Below, piece by piece: positions 44,625 through 53,266 of a stretch of DNA of 64,000 nt (positions are counted from its first letter, which is position 1; every line of letters begins with the position of its first letter). The notes under the pieces are model-generated. The model was not told where the DNA came from. It saw only the letters and a program-made list of their open reading frames with translations, and ran no database searches. The stretch is from NCBI RefSeq assembly GCF_027359675.1, contig NZ_CP114786.1, positions 496,001-560,000 of the forward strand, in the 5' to 3' direction. The DNA comes from Roseibium sp. Sym1. Its GTDB lineage: Bacteria; Pseudomonadota; Alphaproteobacteria; Rhizobiales; Stappiaceae. A program made the translations under genes and the position numbers.

Positions 44625-45926
44625 ATGCAGATTGATGCAAGGCTGCAGGAAGGGATCACCGCGCACCGCGACGGCGACCTCGAGGCCGCACTGGCCGCCT
44701 ACAAGGACGTTCTCACCGCCGATCCCGATCACGCGGACGGCCTCCATTTTCTGGGTCTGTTGCATTTCGATGCAGGCAAGGCGGACAATGCCGTTGTCCT
44801 GATCCGCAAATCACTGGAACAGAACGCACGGAACGCGGCGGCCTACAACAATCTCGGCAACATCCTGAAGCTTTCCGACAAACCGGACGAGGCACTGGAG
44901 GCCTATGTGCGCGCGGTCGAAATCGAACCGCGACACGACGAGGCCTGGAGCAACATCAACGTGATGCTGGAAGGCGCCACCAACAATGACGACCTCCTGC
45001 CGATCCTTGCCGAAATCGTCCGCCTCGACCCGGACAACCCCAATGCCTGGCACAATTATGGCCTGTCCCTGATGCTGGCAGGCCACAGGACCGAGGCCGC
45101 CGATGCGCTGGAACGCTGCCTGGCGTTCGGCGCCGACATCTGGTCAGACCCGATCTGGCACGCGCGGGTGCTGTGCGCCCTTGGCCGTGAGGATCGTGCG
45201 ATCGAGCATCTGGAACGCCTGCTCGAGGCGGATCCGGACAATGCCATTGCCCGCTACCAGCTGGCCGCCGCGCGCGGCGACGACATGGACCAGGCCCCCG
45301 AAGACTACGTCAAGACCCATTTCGACAACTTCTCCGAAAGTTTCGACGAGGTGCTGAAGAACCTCGGCTATTGCGCTCCGGAACTGGTCGCCAAGGAAGT
45401 CACGGTGCTTGCGGAGGGGCGACCGGAACCGTTCGCGGATGTGGTCGACCTCGGCTGCGGCACGGGACTGTGCGGCCCCCTGATCCGCATGCATTGCAAG
45501 ACGCTCACCGGGATCGACCTGTCTCCGGGAATGCTGCAAAAGGCCGCCGGACTGAACGTCTACGATTACCTCGTGGAAGGGGAACTGGTCGAATTTCTGA
45601 ACTCCAAGCTGCCGACACGGTTCGACCTGGCGGTCTGCGTCGACACGCTCTGTTACATCGGCGACCTGCAACCGTTCATGACAGCGCTTCACGGGGCCCT
45701 GAAACCGGGCGGCGTGCAAATTGCCAGCGTCGAACATCTGGCCGACCAATCCGGTCCCGACTACCGGGTCGATCACACCGGGCGCTACGCGCATACGCCG
45801 GCCTATCTCAAGGCCTGCGCCGAGGCGGCGGGGCTGACCTATGCCGAAGAGAAACCCGTTGTGCTGCGCCATGAACTCGGCAAGGAAGTTCACGGGCTCG
45901 TCTTCCACGTGCGCAAGCCCGGCTAG
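44625..45926 (+). CDS. TPR-repeat SAM-dependent methyltransferase
   Basis: A 433-aa two-part protein. Residues 1 to about 215 are tetratricopeptide repeats (for example AYNNLGNILKLSDKPDEALE and NAWHNYGLSLMLAGHRTEAA). Residues 235-430 form a class I methyltransferase with motif I VVDLGCGTGLCGPL and motif II-like TGIDLSPGMLQKA. Such fusions occur in alphaproteobacteria; the target, protein or small molecule, is unknown. I chose 44625 because GGGGG is 6 bp upstream; 44619 is an alternative. A radical SAM gene follows after 126 bp on the same strand. Confidence 0.85.
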   Translation: MQIDARLQEGITAHRDGDLEAALAAYKDVLTADPDHADGLHFLGLLHFDAGKADNAVVLIRKSLEQNARNAAAYNNLGNILKLSDKPDEALEAYVRAVEIEPRHDEAWSNINVMLEGATNNDDLLPILAEIVRLDPDNPNAWHNYGLSLMLAGHRTEAADALERCLAFGADIWSDPIWHARVLCALGREDRAIEHLERLLEADPDNAIARYQLAAARGDDMDQAPEDYVKTHFDNFSESFDEVLKNLGYCAPELVAKEVTVLAEGRPEPFADVVDLGCGTGLCGPLIRMHCKTLTGIDLSPGMLQKAAGLNVYDYLVEGELVEFLNSKLPTRFDLAVCVDTLCYIGDLQPFMTALHGALKPGGVQIASVEHLADQSGPDYRVDHTGRYAHTPAYLKACAEAAGLTYAEEKPVVLRHELGKEVHGLVFHVRKPG

Positions 45927-46052
45927 GTGACGGCACTCCACGCGCAGTCGCACGCGTCAATCTTGCGCCAACGCGTTTCGGCGGTTGTGCCATGGCGGAA
46001 AGTTGGTACGTTGTCGCCATCGGGGACATATGTCCATCTGAAGGGATCGTGC

Positions 46053-47654
46053 ATGTCGCAATGCAATGTTTTGTTGGTGTATCCGCGTTTCAACGCCGGG
46101 TCTTTCTGGAATTACGGCGCGACCTGCGAACTGGTCGGCGCCAAGTATCCCGCACCGCCGCTCGGTCTGATCACCGTTGCCGCCATGCTGCCCGAAACAT
46201 GGAATGTCCGGCTGATCGACCGGAACACCGGTGAGCTGACGGAAGAGGACCTTGCCTGGTCGGACATGATCATGACCGGCGGCATGCTGCCTCAGCAGGC
46301 CGACTGCATCACGGTGATCCGGCGCGCCCAGGAAAAGGGCATTCCTGTCGCGGTCGGCGGTCCCGATGCCACGTCGTCTCCGGAAGTCTACGAAGCCGCG
46401 GATTTCCTGGTTCTCGGCGAGGCCGAAGGCATTCTCGACACCTTTGTGGAAGCCTGGAACAACGGCGAGCGGAAGGGCCGCTTCACGGCGGAGAAATTCA
46501 AGGCCGATGTCACCTCCAGCCCGATCCCGCGCTTCGATCTACTGAAATTCGACGATTACGTCCAGGTTGGCGTTCAGTATTCGCGCGGCTGCCCGTTCAC
46601 ATGTGAATTCTGCGACATCATCGAGCTCTACGGCCGTGTGCCGCGCACCAAGACCAACGACCAGATGCTTGCGGAACTCGACCGGCTGTACGAGCTCGGA
46701 TACCGGGGCCATGTGGATTTCGTCGACGACAACCTGATCGGCAACAAGAGGGCCGTGAAGGGCTTTCTGCCGGAGCTCGCCAAATGGCAGAAGGCGCGCA
46801 AATATCCGTTTGAAATGTCCACCGAGGCCTCGCTCAACCTCGCCGATGACGAGGCCCTGCTCAAGATGATGCAGGACTCGGGCTATTTCTCTGTCTTCAT
46901 CGGCATCGAAAGCCCGGATCCGGAGGTTCTGGTCGCCACCCGGAAGAAGCAGAACACCCGGCGCGACATCGCCAAGAGCGTGCACAAGATCTACGACGCT
47001 GGTATTTTTGTGCTGGCCGGGTTCATCGTCGGCTTCGACGAGGAAAGCGACAAGGTCGCCGACGAGATTTCCGCGCTGATCGAGGAGGCCGCCATTCCGG
47101 TCGCCATGACCGGGCTGCTCTACGCTCTGCCGAACACCCAGCTGACCCGGCGCCTTGCCAAGGAAGGCCGGCTTCATGCCGATTTCGCAACCGATGACCC
47201 GGACACCGAACATGGCGACCAGTGCACCGCGGGCCTGAACTTCTCCACGGTGCGTCCGCGCGAACGGATCCTCGAGGACTTCAAGACGGTCATCGACCGG
47301 GTCTATGGCCCGGAGGCGTATTTCGCCCGGGTGCAGAAGGTGGCCTCGATGCTCGACATGAGCGGTGCCAACGGGTCGATCTTCGGCGCCGGTTTCTTTC
47401 ATGACATCAAGATGTTCGGCCGTCTCATGTTTGCCATGACCTTCCAGGAGACCACCTATCGCCGGCCTTTCTGGAAGACCCTGATCAAGACCGCCTTCAC
47501 GAATTTCGGCGCGATCAAGCCGGTGATGATGATGCTGGCGCTCTATGTCCATCTCGGCCCGTTCTCGCGCTTTGTCATCGGCCAGATCGACAAGCAGATC
47601 GCGGACATCGAAAAAGGCCACTGGCAACCGCCTGCTCTTGTCGCCGCCGAGTAG
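46053..47654 (+). CDS. B12-binding radical SAM enzyme, HpnP-like (DUF4070 group)
   Basis: A 533-aa enzyme. Residues 1-140 form a cobalamin-binding Rossmann domain (SFWNYGATCELVGAKYPAPP, TGGMLPQQAD, VGGPDATSSP). The radical SAM core has the cluster motif Cys180-x3-Cys184-x2-Cys187 (RGCPFTCEFCDII), and a DUF4070-like C-terminal region follows. From memory it closely resembles hopanoid C2-methylase HpnP and its many relatives of unknown substrate. No hopanoid gene is in the window. GAAGGGA lies 7 bp before the ATG at 46053. The MFS gene follows after 54 bp, suggesting one transcript. Confidence 0.87.
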   Translation: MSQCNVLLVYPRFNAGSFWNYGATCELVGAKYPAPPLGLITVAAMLPETWNVRLIDRNTGELTEEDLAWSDMIMTGGMLPQQADCITVIRRAQEKGIPVAVGGPDATSSPEVYEAADFLVLGEAEGILDTFVEAWNNGERKGRFTAEKFKADVTSSPIPRFDLLKFDDYVQVGVQYSRGCPFTCEFCDIIELYGRVPRTKTNDQMLAELDRLYELGYRGHVDFVDDNLIGNKRAVKGFLPELAKWQKARKYPFEMSTEASLNLADDEALLKMMQDSGYFSVFIGIESPDPEVLVATRKKQNTRRDIAKSVHKIYDAGIFVLAGFIVGFDEESDKVADEISALIEEAAIPVAMTGLLYALPNTQLTRRLAKEGRLHADFATDDPDTEHGDQCTAGLNFSTVRPRERILEDFKTVIDRVYGPEAYFARVQKVASMLDMSGANGSIFGAGFFHDIKMFGRLMFAMTFQETTYRRPFWKTLIKTAFTNFGAIKPVMMMLALYVHLGPFSRFVIGQIDKQIADIEKGHWQPPALVAAE

Positions 47655-47708
47655 TTCGGCCAGGAGAACCGGGCCCTCTCACGGCCCGGGTCCATAACGA
47701 CCTCGGGG

Positions 47709-48974
47709 GTGTTCTTGCAGTCCGGTCCGTCCAAGCGCAGCGCGCTCGGGTTCATCCTGGTCACGCTGACCCTGAACTCCATGGGAATCGGCCTGATGAT
47801 GCCGGTGATGCCGTCCCTGCTGACGGAACTGACCGCGCTTCCGGTCAGCGACGCCGCCCGCTGGGGTGGCGCCCTCAGCGTCGTCTATGCGCTGATGCAA
47901 TTCGTGTTCGGGCCGACACTCGGCAACCTGTCCGACCGCTTCGGACGGCGCCCCGTCTTGCTGGTGTCCATGTTCACCCTGGCCGTCGACTACCTGCTCA
48001 TGGCCCTGTCGTGGAACCTGGCGGTGCTTTTTGTCGGCCGCACGCTGTCGGGCGTGGCCGGCGCAACCTTCTCGGCGGCCTCGGCCTTTATCGCGGACGT
48101 CTCCTCAAAGAAGGACCGGGCCAAGAATTTCGGCCTGATCGGCGCCGGTTTCGGTGTCGGCTTCGTGCTCGGCCCGATGATCGGCGGGTTTCTGGGAGAA
48201 TTCGGGCCGCGCGCGCCGTTCTATGCCGCCGCCGCCCTGTCATTCGTCAATTTCCTGTTCGGCTGGTTTGTCCTTCCGGAAACCCTCGATCCGGAAAACC
48301 GGCGCGATTTCGACTGGAAACGAGCCAACCCACTGGGCGCCTTGAAACAGCTTTCGGCCCTGCCCGCCGTCCGGACACTGCTTCTGGCGGTGTTCCTGTT
48401 CGACATCGCGCACTATGTCTATCCGGCCGTCTGGAGCTACTATTCCGAAGAGGTCTTCGGCTGGACACCCGGCGACATCGGCATGTCGCTTGCCTTTGTC
48501 GGCATCGGTTTCGCGTTCGTGCAGGGCTTTCTCATCCGGGTGCTTGAACCGAAGCTCGGACCGGGCCGGACGCTTCTCGCCGGGCTTGTCGCCAACCTGA
48601 TTGCCTTTGCCGGTCTCGCAATCGCGGACAGCGGTTGGATGGCCTATTCCCTGATCTGCTTTGCCTCCCTCGGCGCGCTGGCGACACCGGCCTTTACCGG
48701 GCTGATGTCGAACCGTGTGCCCGACAACGCGCAAGGGGAACTACAGGGCATGATTTCCAGCGCTGCCGGTCTTTCCATGGTGGTCAGTCCGTTTGTCATG
48801 ACCCAGATCTTTGCCGCTTATTCCGGACCGGACGCCGTGGTCTCGTTTCCGGGTGCGCCGTTTGCGCTCGCGGGGCTCCTGATCCTGGCATCGCTTGTCA
48901 TCGCGCTGCCGTTCATCCGGCGGGAGGCGAAACCTGCCCCGGGCTCCGACAACCAGAAATCGCCAGCGGAGTGA
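47709..48974 (+). CDS. MFS drug-type transporter (TetA-like branch)
   Basis: A 421-aa twelve-helix inner-membrane transporter. The loop 2-3 motif [14 protein letters not shown] and motif C in [20 protein letters not shown] identify the drug:proton antiporter DHA1 family, nearest TetA-like exporters. The substrate is unknown; a resistance function should not be assumed. The start is GTG at 47709 with GGGGG at the codon; TTG at 47715 is an alternative with better spacing. It lies 54 bp after the radical SAM gene and 1 bp before the esterase gene, so it may export the product of that pathway. Confidence 0.86.
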   Translation: MFLQSGPSKRSALGFILVTLTLNSMGIGLMMPVMPSLLTELTALPVSDAARWGGALSVVYALMQFVFGPTLGNLSDRFGRRPVLLVSMFTLAVDYLLMALSWNLAVLFVGRTLSGVAGATFSAASAFIADVSSKKDRAKNFGLIGAGFGVGFVLGPMIGGFLGEFGPRAPFYAAAALSFVNFLFGWFVLPETLDPENRRDFDWKRANPLGALKQLSALPAVRTLLLAVFLFDIAHYVYPAVWSYYSEEVFGWTPGDIGMSLAFVGIGFAFVQGFLIRVLEPKLGPGRTLLAGLVANLIAFAGLAIADSGWMAYSLICFASLGALATPAFTGLMSNRVPDNAQGELQGMISSAAGLSMVVSPFVMTQIFAAYSGPDAVVSFPGAPFALAGLLILASLVIALPFIRREAKPAPGSDNQKSPAE

Positions 48975-48975
48975 C

Positions 48976-49680
48976 ATGACCGGTTCCTCTTCCCGTGATC
49001 GCCTGGACGGTCCCCGACTTGCTCCCGCTTCGGGCGGAGCCGCCCGACAACTGGTCGTGATCCTGCACGGCTACGGGGCGGACGGTGCCGACCTGATCGA
49101 CCTCGGCCGTGCCTGGCAGGGCCAGATGCCCGATGCCGCCTTCATCGCCCCGGACGCGCCGGAATTCCTGCCCTTCGAAGCTTTGGGCGGGCGGCAATGG
49201 TTTCCGCTCGTGGACAGGTCTCCGGCCGAATTCCGCATTGGTGCCGAGGCTGCACAACCAGTACTCGACCGGTTCCTGGATGAGGAGCTGGCTGCCCTCG
49301 GGCTGGACGAACACGCGCTGGCGCTTGTCGGTTTCAGCCAGGGCGCCATGATGACCTTTCAATGCGGCCTGCGCCGCAGCGTCGCCCCCGCCGCGTTGAT
49401 CGGCTATTCCGGCCTGCTGCCGGGCGCGGACCGCCTCGCCCGCATCAACACGGAAAGCCCCGTGCTGATCGTCCATGGCAACGAAGACGACGTGGTGCCT
49501 GCCTACTATGCGGAAGCGGCCCGCACCGCCCTGTCCGATGCCGGAGTGACCGCGGACCTGCATCTGCTGTCCAACCTCGGCCATTCCATCGACGAGCGCG
49601 GCATGGTGCTGGGTGGCCGGTTCCTGGAAAAGGCCTTCAGGTCCGCGGCGGACAGGCCTTCAGGTCAGGGTCTTGGTTAA
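48976..49680 (+). CDS. Alpha/beta hydrolase, carboxylesterase/phospholipase family
   Basis: A 234-aa serine hydrolase of the dienelactone hydrolase/carboxylesterase type. The oxyanion region is VVILHGYGADGADLIDL at 27-43. The nucleophile Ser121 is in LVGFSQGAM, the acid is probably Asp171 in VHGNEDDVVP and the base His203 in NLGHSID. Such enzymes hydrolyse short-chain esters or lysophospholipids. The ATG at 48976 begins 1 bp after the MFS stop, with GCGGAG upstream, so translation is tightly linked. Frames further upstream are MFS shadows. Confidence 0.88.
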   Translation: MTGSSSRDRLDGPRLAPASGGAARQLVVILHGYGADGADLIDLGRAWQGQMPDAAFIAPDAPEFLPFEALGGRQWFPLVDRSPAEFRIGAEAAQPVLDRFLDEELAALGLDEHALALVGFSQGAMMTFQCGLRRSVAPAALIGYSGLLPGADRLARINTESPVLIVHGNEDDVVPAYYAEAARTALSDAGVTADLHLLSNLGHSIDERGMVLGGRFLEKAFRSAADRPSGQGLG

Positions 49681-49758
49681 TGGCCTGTTAAGGGTTTTGC
49701 AGGAAGCTTGAGAAACGTGCGCCGGTCCAGAAGGACCGGACAAGCCGGGACCCGAGCC

Positions 49759-50367
49759 ATGCAGATCTCCATCGAAACCACCACCCAGAGCACGAGCCTT
49801 TACTCGGCCTCGTTTTCAGCCGGCGGTTCGGAAGGCAACAAGGCAGATCCCAAGGGCCACGCCTACGGCCACGAGATCGGCCAGCGCAACGGCCATGACA
49901 AGGCGCCCGCCGTCAGTGTTCTGGAAGCGGCCAGCAAGAAGGCCGAGGAAGACGCGGTCGTGATTTCCGCGCTTCAGGAAGCCGTCGAAAAAGGCAAGGG
50001 CAAGGACGAAGACGACAAGGATGACAGCCTTGCGACGGTCGAAGACTACCAGAAAACCGCCGGCAAGCTGAAAGCGGCACTCGGCGAAGAGGAAGGCCCG
50101 TCGGCAAGCGTCAATTACGAAAGCGCGACCATTTCGACGACCACCATCGAGGCGGAGATCGGCGGCGAAACCCTGTCCGCGCAATTCGTCTCCTTCGAAC
50201 GCGTGTCTTACGACAGCGAGACCGGCCTCTCGGTCCGCTCCGCCAGCGCATCCTCCATCGAGGGCGAGTTCGGCTACGGCTCCTTCAGCAGCCAGAGCGC
50301 CTCCGTCAGCGAGCTTTACGCCGGCACCGGCGAACAGGTGTCCAATTTCCTCGGGCTGACAGCCTGA
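49759..50367 (+). CDS. Hypothetical acidic, Ser-rich protein
   Basis: A 202-aa protein that I do not recognise. It starts MQISIETTTQSTSLYSASF, has an acidic and Lys-rich centre (EKGKGKDEDDKDDSL, about 86-100) and a C-terminal half of Ser/Thr/Tyr-rich beta-like segments (SASVNYESATISTTTIEAEI). There is no signal peptide or membrane helix. Composition suggests a partly disordered, possibly secreted or structural protein, but this is inference. It is 78 bp after the esterase gene and is followed by a MITE-like element. An upstream ATG at 49708 is less likely. Confidence 0.6.
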   Translation: MQISIETTTQSTSLYSASFSAGGSEGNKADPKGHAYGHEIGQRNGHDKAPAVSVLEAASKKAEEDAVVISALQEAVEKGKGKDEDDKDDSLATVEDYQKTAGKLKAALGEEEGPSASVNYESATISTTTIEAEIGGETLSAQFVSFERVSYDSETGLSVRSASASSIEGEFGYGSFSSQSASVSELYAGTGEQVSNFLGLTA

Positions 50368-50411
50368 GCCTGGTCAAACATCAAATTTCACTCCGTCATT
50401 GCAGGGCCTGA

Positions 50412-50727
50412 CCCACTGCTGTCCGGTTTAACTCGGCTCAGTTACAACAGGTCATTGATTCATTGTCGATATTTACGCTTCTCCTAGTCCGGGACACTCA
50501 GTGCCTTACCACTTGCACCCCTCTCCCCCCTGGAGGGGGAGATGTCCGGGAACCGGACAGAGGGGGGCGCAGCGGTTCCTCGTATTCGGAAAAGGCCTTG
50601 TATGCTGAGAGGTTGAGCCCCCCCTCTGTCTCCTTCCGGAGACATCTCCCCCTCCAGGGGGGAGACTGGTACAAGCGGCGAAACCTGTTTGCATACAGAG
50701 GCTCCTGCTTAACCGGACAGCAGTGGG
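50412..50727. mobile_element. ~316-bp MITE-like element, copy 2 (inverted)
   Basis: The same 17-bp inverted ends as the element at 35351-35665, in reverse orientation. The first ~110 bp here is almost identical to the last ~110 bp of copy 1; differences concentrate in the hairpin-rich middle. Flanks do not show an obvious duplication, unlike copy 1. It fills most of the 430-bp gap between the convergent hypothetical and M42 genes; I see no gene in the rest. Confidence 0.85.
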
Positions 50728-50797
50728 TCGAGCCATGGCATGACGAAGTCGGTGTAATTGGCAGGGCGTAACAACGCCCCGCCCCGATTTACCCGCC

Positions 50798-51841
50798 TCA
50801 GGCCTTCTTCAGATACGCCACCAGAATGTCGAGCGCGGCCTGGAGGTCGGTCTTGTGGATCATCTCCGTGACCGTGTGGATATAGCGCGTGCCGACGACG
50901 ATGCCGACAGCCTTCGCTCCGGCAGCAGCCTGCTGGGCGGCGGCGCCGTCCTGGCCACCGGCGGCCAGCATGGTGCGCTGGAACGGGATCTTGTTCTTTT
51001 CCGCGATCGCCTCGATTTCGCTCACCAGCGCGCGGTCGGCAATAAAGCTGGAATCCTTGACATGGAGACCGAAGCCTTCGCCCTGGACCGTGGTGCGGTC
51101 CTGTTCGGGAACGCCCGGCGTGTCGCAGGACAGCGTGGTGTCCACCCCGAAGCCGATGTCCGGCTTGATGGCAAAGGCCGCCGTGCGCGCGCCGCGCAGG
51201 CCGACTTCCTCCTGGCAGGTGAAGGCGACATGGATCTCGCAGTCATGCTTGGCCTTGCCGAGGCCCTTGATCGCCTCGATGCCGAGCCAGCAGGCAATGC
51301 GGTTGTCGAGCGCCTTGGAAACGATCTTGTCGCCGATCTCGATCAGCGGTTCGTCCATGGTGACCATGTCGCCGACCTTGACGACATCCCTGGTCTTTTC
51401 GCCGAGGCCCAGATCGACGACAAAGTCCTTCGGCTCCGGAATTTTCTTGCGCTCTTCGGGAGAGGAGATGTGGATCGGCTTGCCGCCCGGGTTCATCACG
51501 CCCTTGAAATCGCCCTCGTCGGTGGAGACCAGCACACGGCGGGAGAAGAGGTTGCGCGCGTCGAAACCGCCGACCGGCTGGACATGGGCAAATCCCTTGT
51601 CGGTGACATGCGAGACCAGGAAGCCGATCTCGTCCATGTGGCAGAGCAGCATCACCTTCTTCGGGGCAGCCTTCCTGGATGCCTTGCGGCTGTCGCGGCG
51701 GCACAGAAGCGAGCCCATCGGGTCGATGGTGACCTCGTCGAACAGGCCCTTGATTTCCGCCTGGATCAGGTCGCGGACACGGTGTTCGTGGCCCGGCACT
51801 CCAGGGGTTTCGCAAAGACGGCGAAGCAGATCGATATTCAT
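50798..51841 (-). CDS. M42-family metallo-aminopeptidase
   Basis: A 347-aa cytoplasmic di-metal peptidase of the FrvX/YsdC/TET group. Metal ligands are visible in LLCHMDEIGF (His68; Asp70 is the partner acid), in SKALDNRIACW (bridging Asp), in FTCQEEVGLRGA (catalytic Glu pair) and in GVDTTLSCDTPG. IHTVTEMIH near the C-terminus provides the last His. It probably trims N-terminal residues of peptides released by proteases. The start ATG is at 51841. It stands alone and is divergent from the patatin gene, with 255 bp between them holding no gene I can support. Confidence 0.9.
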   Translation of the reverse strand: MNIDLLRRLCETPGVPGHEHRVRDLIQAEIKGLFDEVTIDPMGSLLCRRDSRKASRKAAPKKVMLLCHMDEIGFLVSHVTDKGFAHVQPVGGFDARNLFSRRVLVSTDEGDFKGVMNPGGKPIHISSPEERKKIPEPKDFVVDLGLGEKTRDVVKVGDMVTMDEPLIEIGDKIVSKALDNRIACWLGIEAIKGLGKAKHDCEIHVAFTCQEEVGLRGARTAAFAIKPDIGFGVDTTLSCDTPGVPEQDRTTVQGEGFGLHVKDSSFIADRALVSEIEAIAEKNKIPFQRTMLAAGGQDGAAAQQAAAGAKAVGIVVGTRYIHTVTEMIHKTDLQAALDILVAYLKKA

Positions 51842-52096
51842 GGAAAGTCCTGTTGGGAAGTGAAAACGCGCTGATCCTAGAGCCTTTCCCGGACAAATTG
51901 AACCATCAGATCGACGTGACCTTGCTACGTCGCATTAACCGAATGCGCGCGAATTCCGAAAAATGGGCGGCTCTGGTTCGTTTTGCCATTGCAGTGACGC
52001 ATTTGATGACAAACATTTAGAATGGAGTTCAAGAGCGTGTCCTGCCGGAGCGGGAAGACGTTGGCCCTTTCGTTTCGATCATTGCGGGGACACAAC

Positions 52097-53182
52097 ATGG
52101 CCCAGACAAAACGTTTCATTCTTTCCATTGACGGCGGCGGCGTGCGCGGCCTTATTCCGGTGCGCATCCTTGAGACGCTGGAAAGCCGGCTCAGCCAGCG
52201 CGGCGTCGCGGCGCCGTTCCACCAGATCTTCGACCTGATGGCCGGCACCTCCACGGGCGGTCTGATCGCCGCCGGCCTCGGTGCTCCGCGCCCCGGCGGC
52301 ACCGCCGGCGAAGCCGCCGCGACGATTGCCGAGCTCAGGAGTTTCTACGAGCGGGAAAGCCGCGACATCTTCAAGTCCTCGATCACGGCACGGCTTGCGC
52401 GCGCGGTCACCAATCCACTCGGCCTGTTCGACGAAACCTATGACGCCCGCCCGCTTGAAAAACTGCTGAAGGAACGGTTCGGCTGGACCTCAATGGCGAG
52501 CGGCCTGACCAAGCTGGTGCTGACGGCCTATGACATCGAGCGCCGCAAGGCGGTCTTCATGACCAACGGGCTGGAAGAAAACGGCGGCCGTCCGGACGAC
52601 TACTATTTCTGGCAGGCCGTGCGCGCCACGACCGCGGCGCCGTCCTATTTCGAACCCGCCCGGATCGAAAACCTCAGCCGGCACAGCGAGGAGGCCATGG
52701 TCGATGGCGGCGTCTTCATGAAGGACCCGGCGATCGCTGCCTATCTGGAAGCCCGCAAGCTCGGCTGGGACGAGGACGAGATCGTCATCCTGTCGCTCGG
52801 CACCGGGCGGGCAAAGGAACGCAGCTTCGCCTACCAGGATGCCATCGGCTGGGGTGCGCTCGGCTGGATGCAGCCGTCCAAGGGCGTGCCGATCCTGTCG
52901 ATCTTCGCCGACGGCCAGTCGCAGACAGCTGCCTACCAGGCGGCGCATCTGTTCGCCGAGTTGCCGAAGGTCAGCTATTACCGTCTCGAGGCGGAGCTGC
53001 CGTCCGAAGCCGAGGACATGGACAACGCCCGTCCCGGCAACATCATCGCCCTCAACGGTGCGGCCGACCGGGTGATCCGGGACAACACCGTCTTTCTGGA
53101 CGAGCTCGCTGATATGTTGACAGACCATGTAAACGCGCCGGAAACGGGTGCAGACCCGGCCGAATTGGTGCATGCTGCCTGA
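52097..53182 (+). CDS. Patatin-like phospholipase
   Basis: A 361-aa lipid acyl hydrolase. The oxyanion motif DGGGVRG is at 12-18, the nucleophile Ser52 in AGTSTGG and the catalytic Asp203 in MVDGG. LSIDGGGVRGLIPVRILETLE resembles both plant patatins and bacterial CapV effectors, but no cyclase or other defence gene is near, so housekeeping lipid turnover is more likely. There is no signal peptide, so cytoplasmic. The ATG at 52097 follows GGGGA by 6 bp; the open frame 75 bp further upstream lacks a ribosome site. Confidence 0.87.
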   Translation: MAQTKRFILSIDGGGVRGLIPVRILETLESRLSQRGVAAPFHQIFDLMAGTSTGGLIAAGLGAPRPGGTAGEAAATIAELRSFYERESRDIFKSSITARLARAVTNPLGLFDETYDARPLEKLLKERFGWTSMASGLTKLVLTAYDIERRKAVFMTNGLEENGGRPDDYYFWQAVRATTAAPSYFEPARIENLSRHSEEAMVDGGVFMKDPAIAAYLEARKLGWDEDEIVILSLGTGRAKERSFAYQDAIGWGALGWMQPSKGVPILSIFADGQSQTAAYQAAHLFAELPKVSYYRLEAELPSEAEDMDNARPGNIIALNGAADRVIRDNTVFLDELADMLTDHVNAPETGADPAELVHAA

Positions 53183-53266
53183 AGACCAGTTGGCCCCGGC
53201 AACACTGAACGGCAGCACGGATCGCCCCGGCGGCGGCCAGATCCGACCGGCGCACGAGGTGCCATT

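Noticed and set aside
46053..47654. Firm naming of the radical SAM gene as hpnP and a hopanoid locus
   Set aside because: No squalene-hopene cyclase or other hpn gene in the window. The family has many members of unknown substrate.
47709..48974. Tetracycline resistance gene
   Set aside because: Only general DHA1 motifs are visible; no linked TetR-type repressor. The substrate cannot be inferred.
51889..51920. CTAGAGCCTTTCCCGGACAA stretch as an end of the 17025-type element
   Set aside because: Only partly similar to the AGAGCATTTTCCGATCA end, and no matching inverted partner was found nearby.
52097..53182. Patatin as the CapV effector of a CBASS defence system
   Set aside because: No CD-NTase, Cap2/Cap3 or other defence gene is adjacent. 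The neighbours are a peptidase and a murein endopeptidase.
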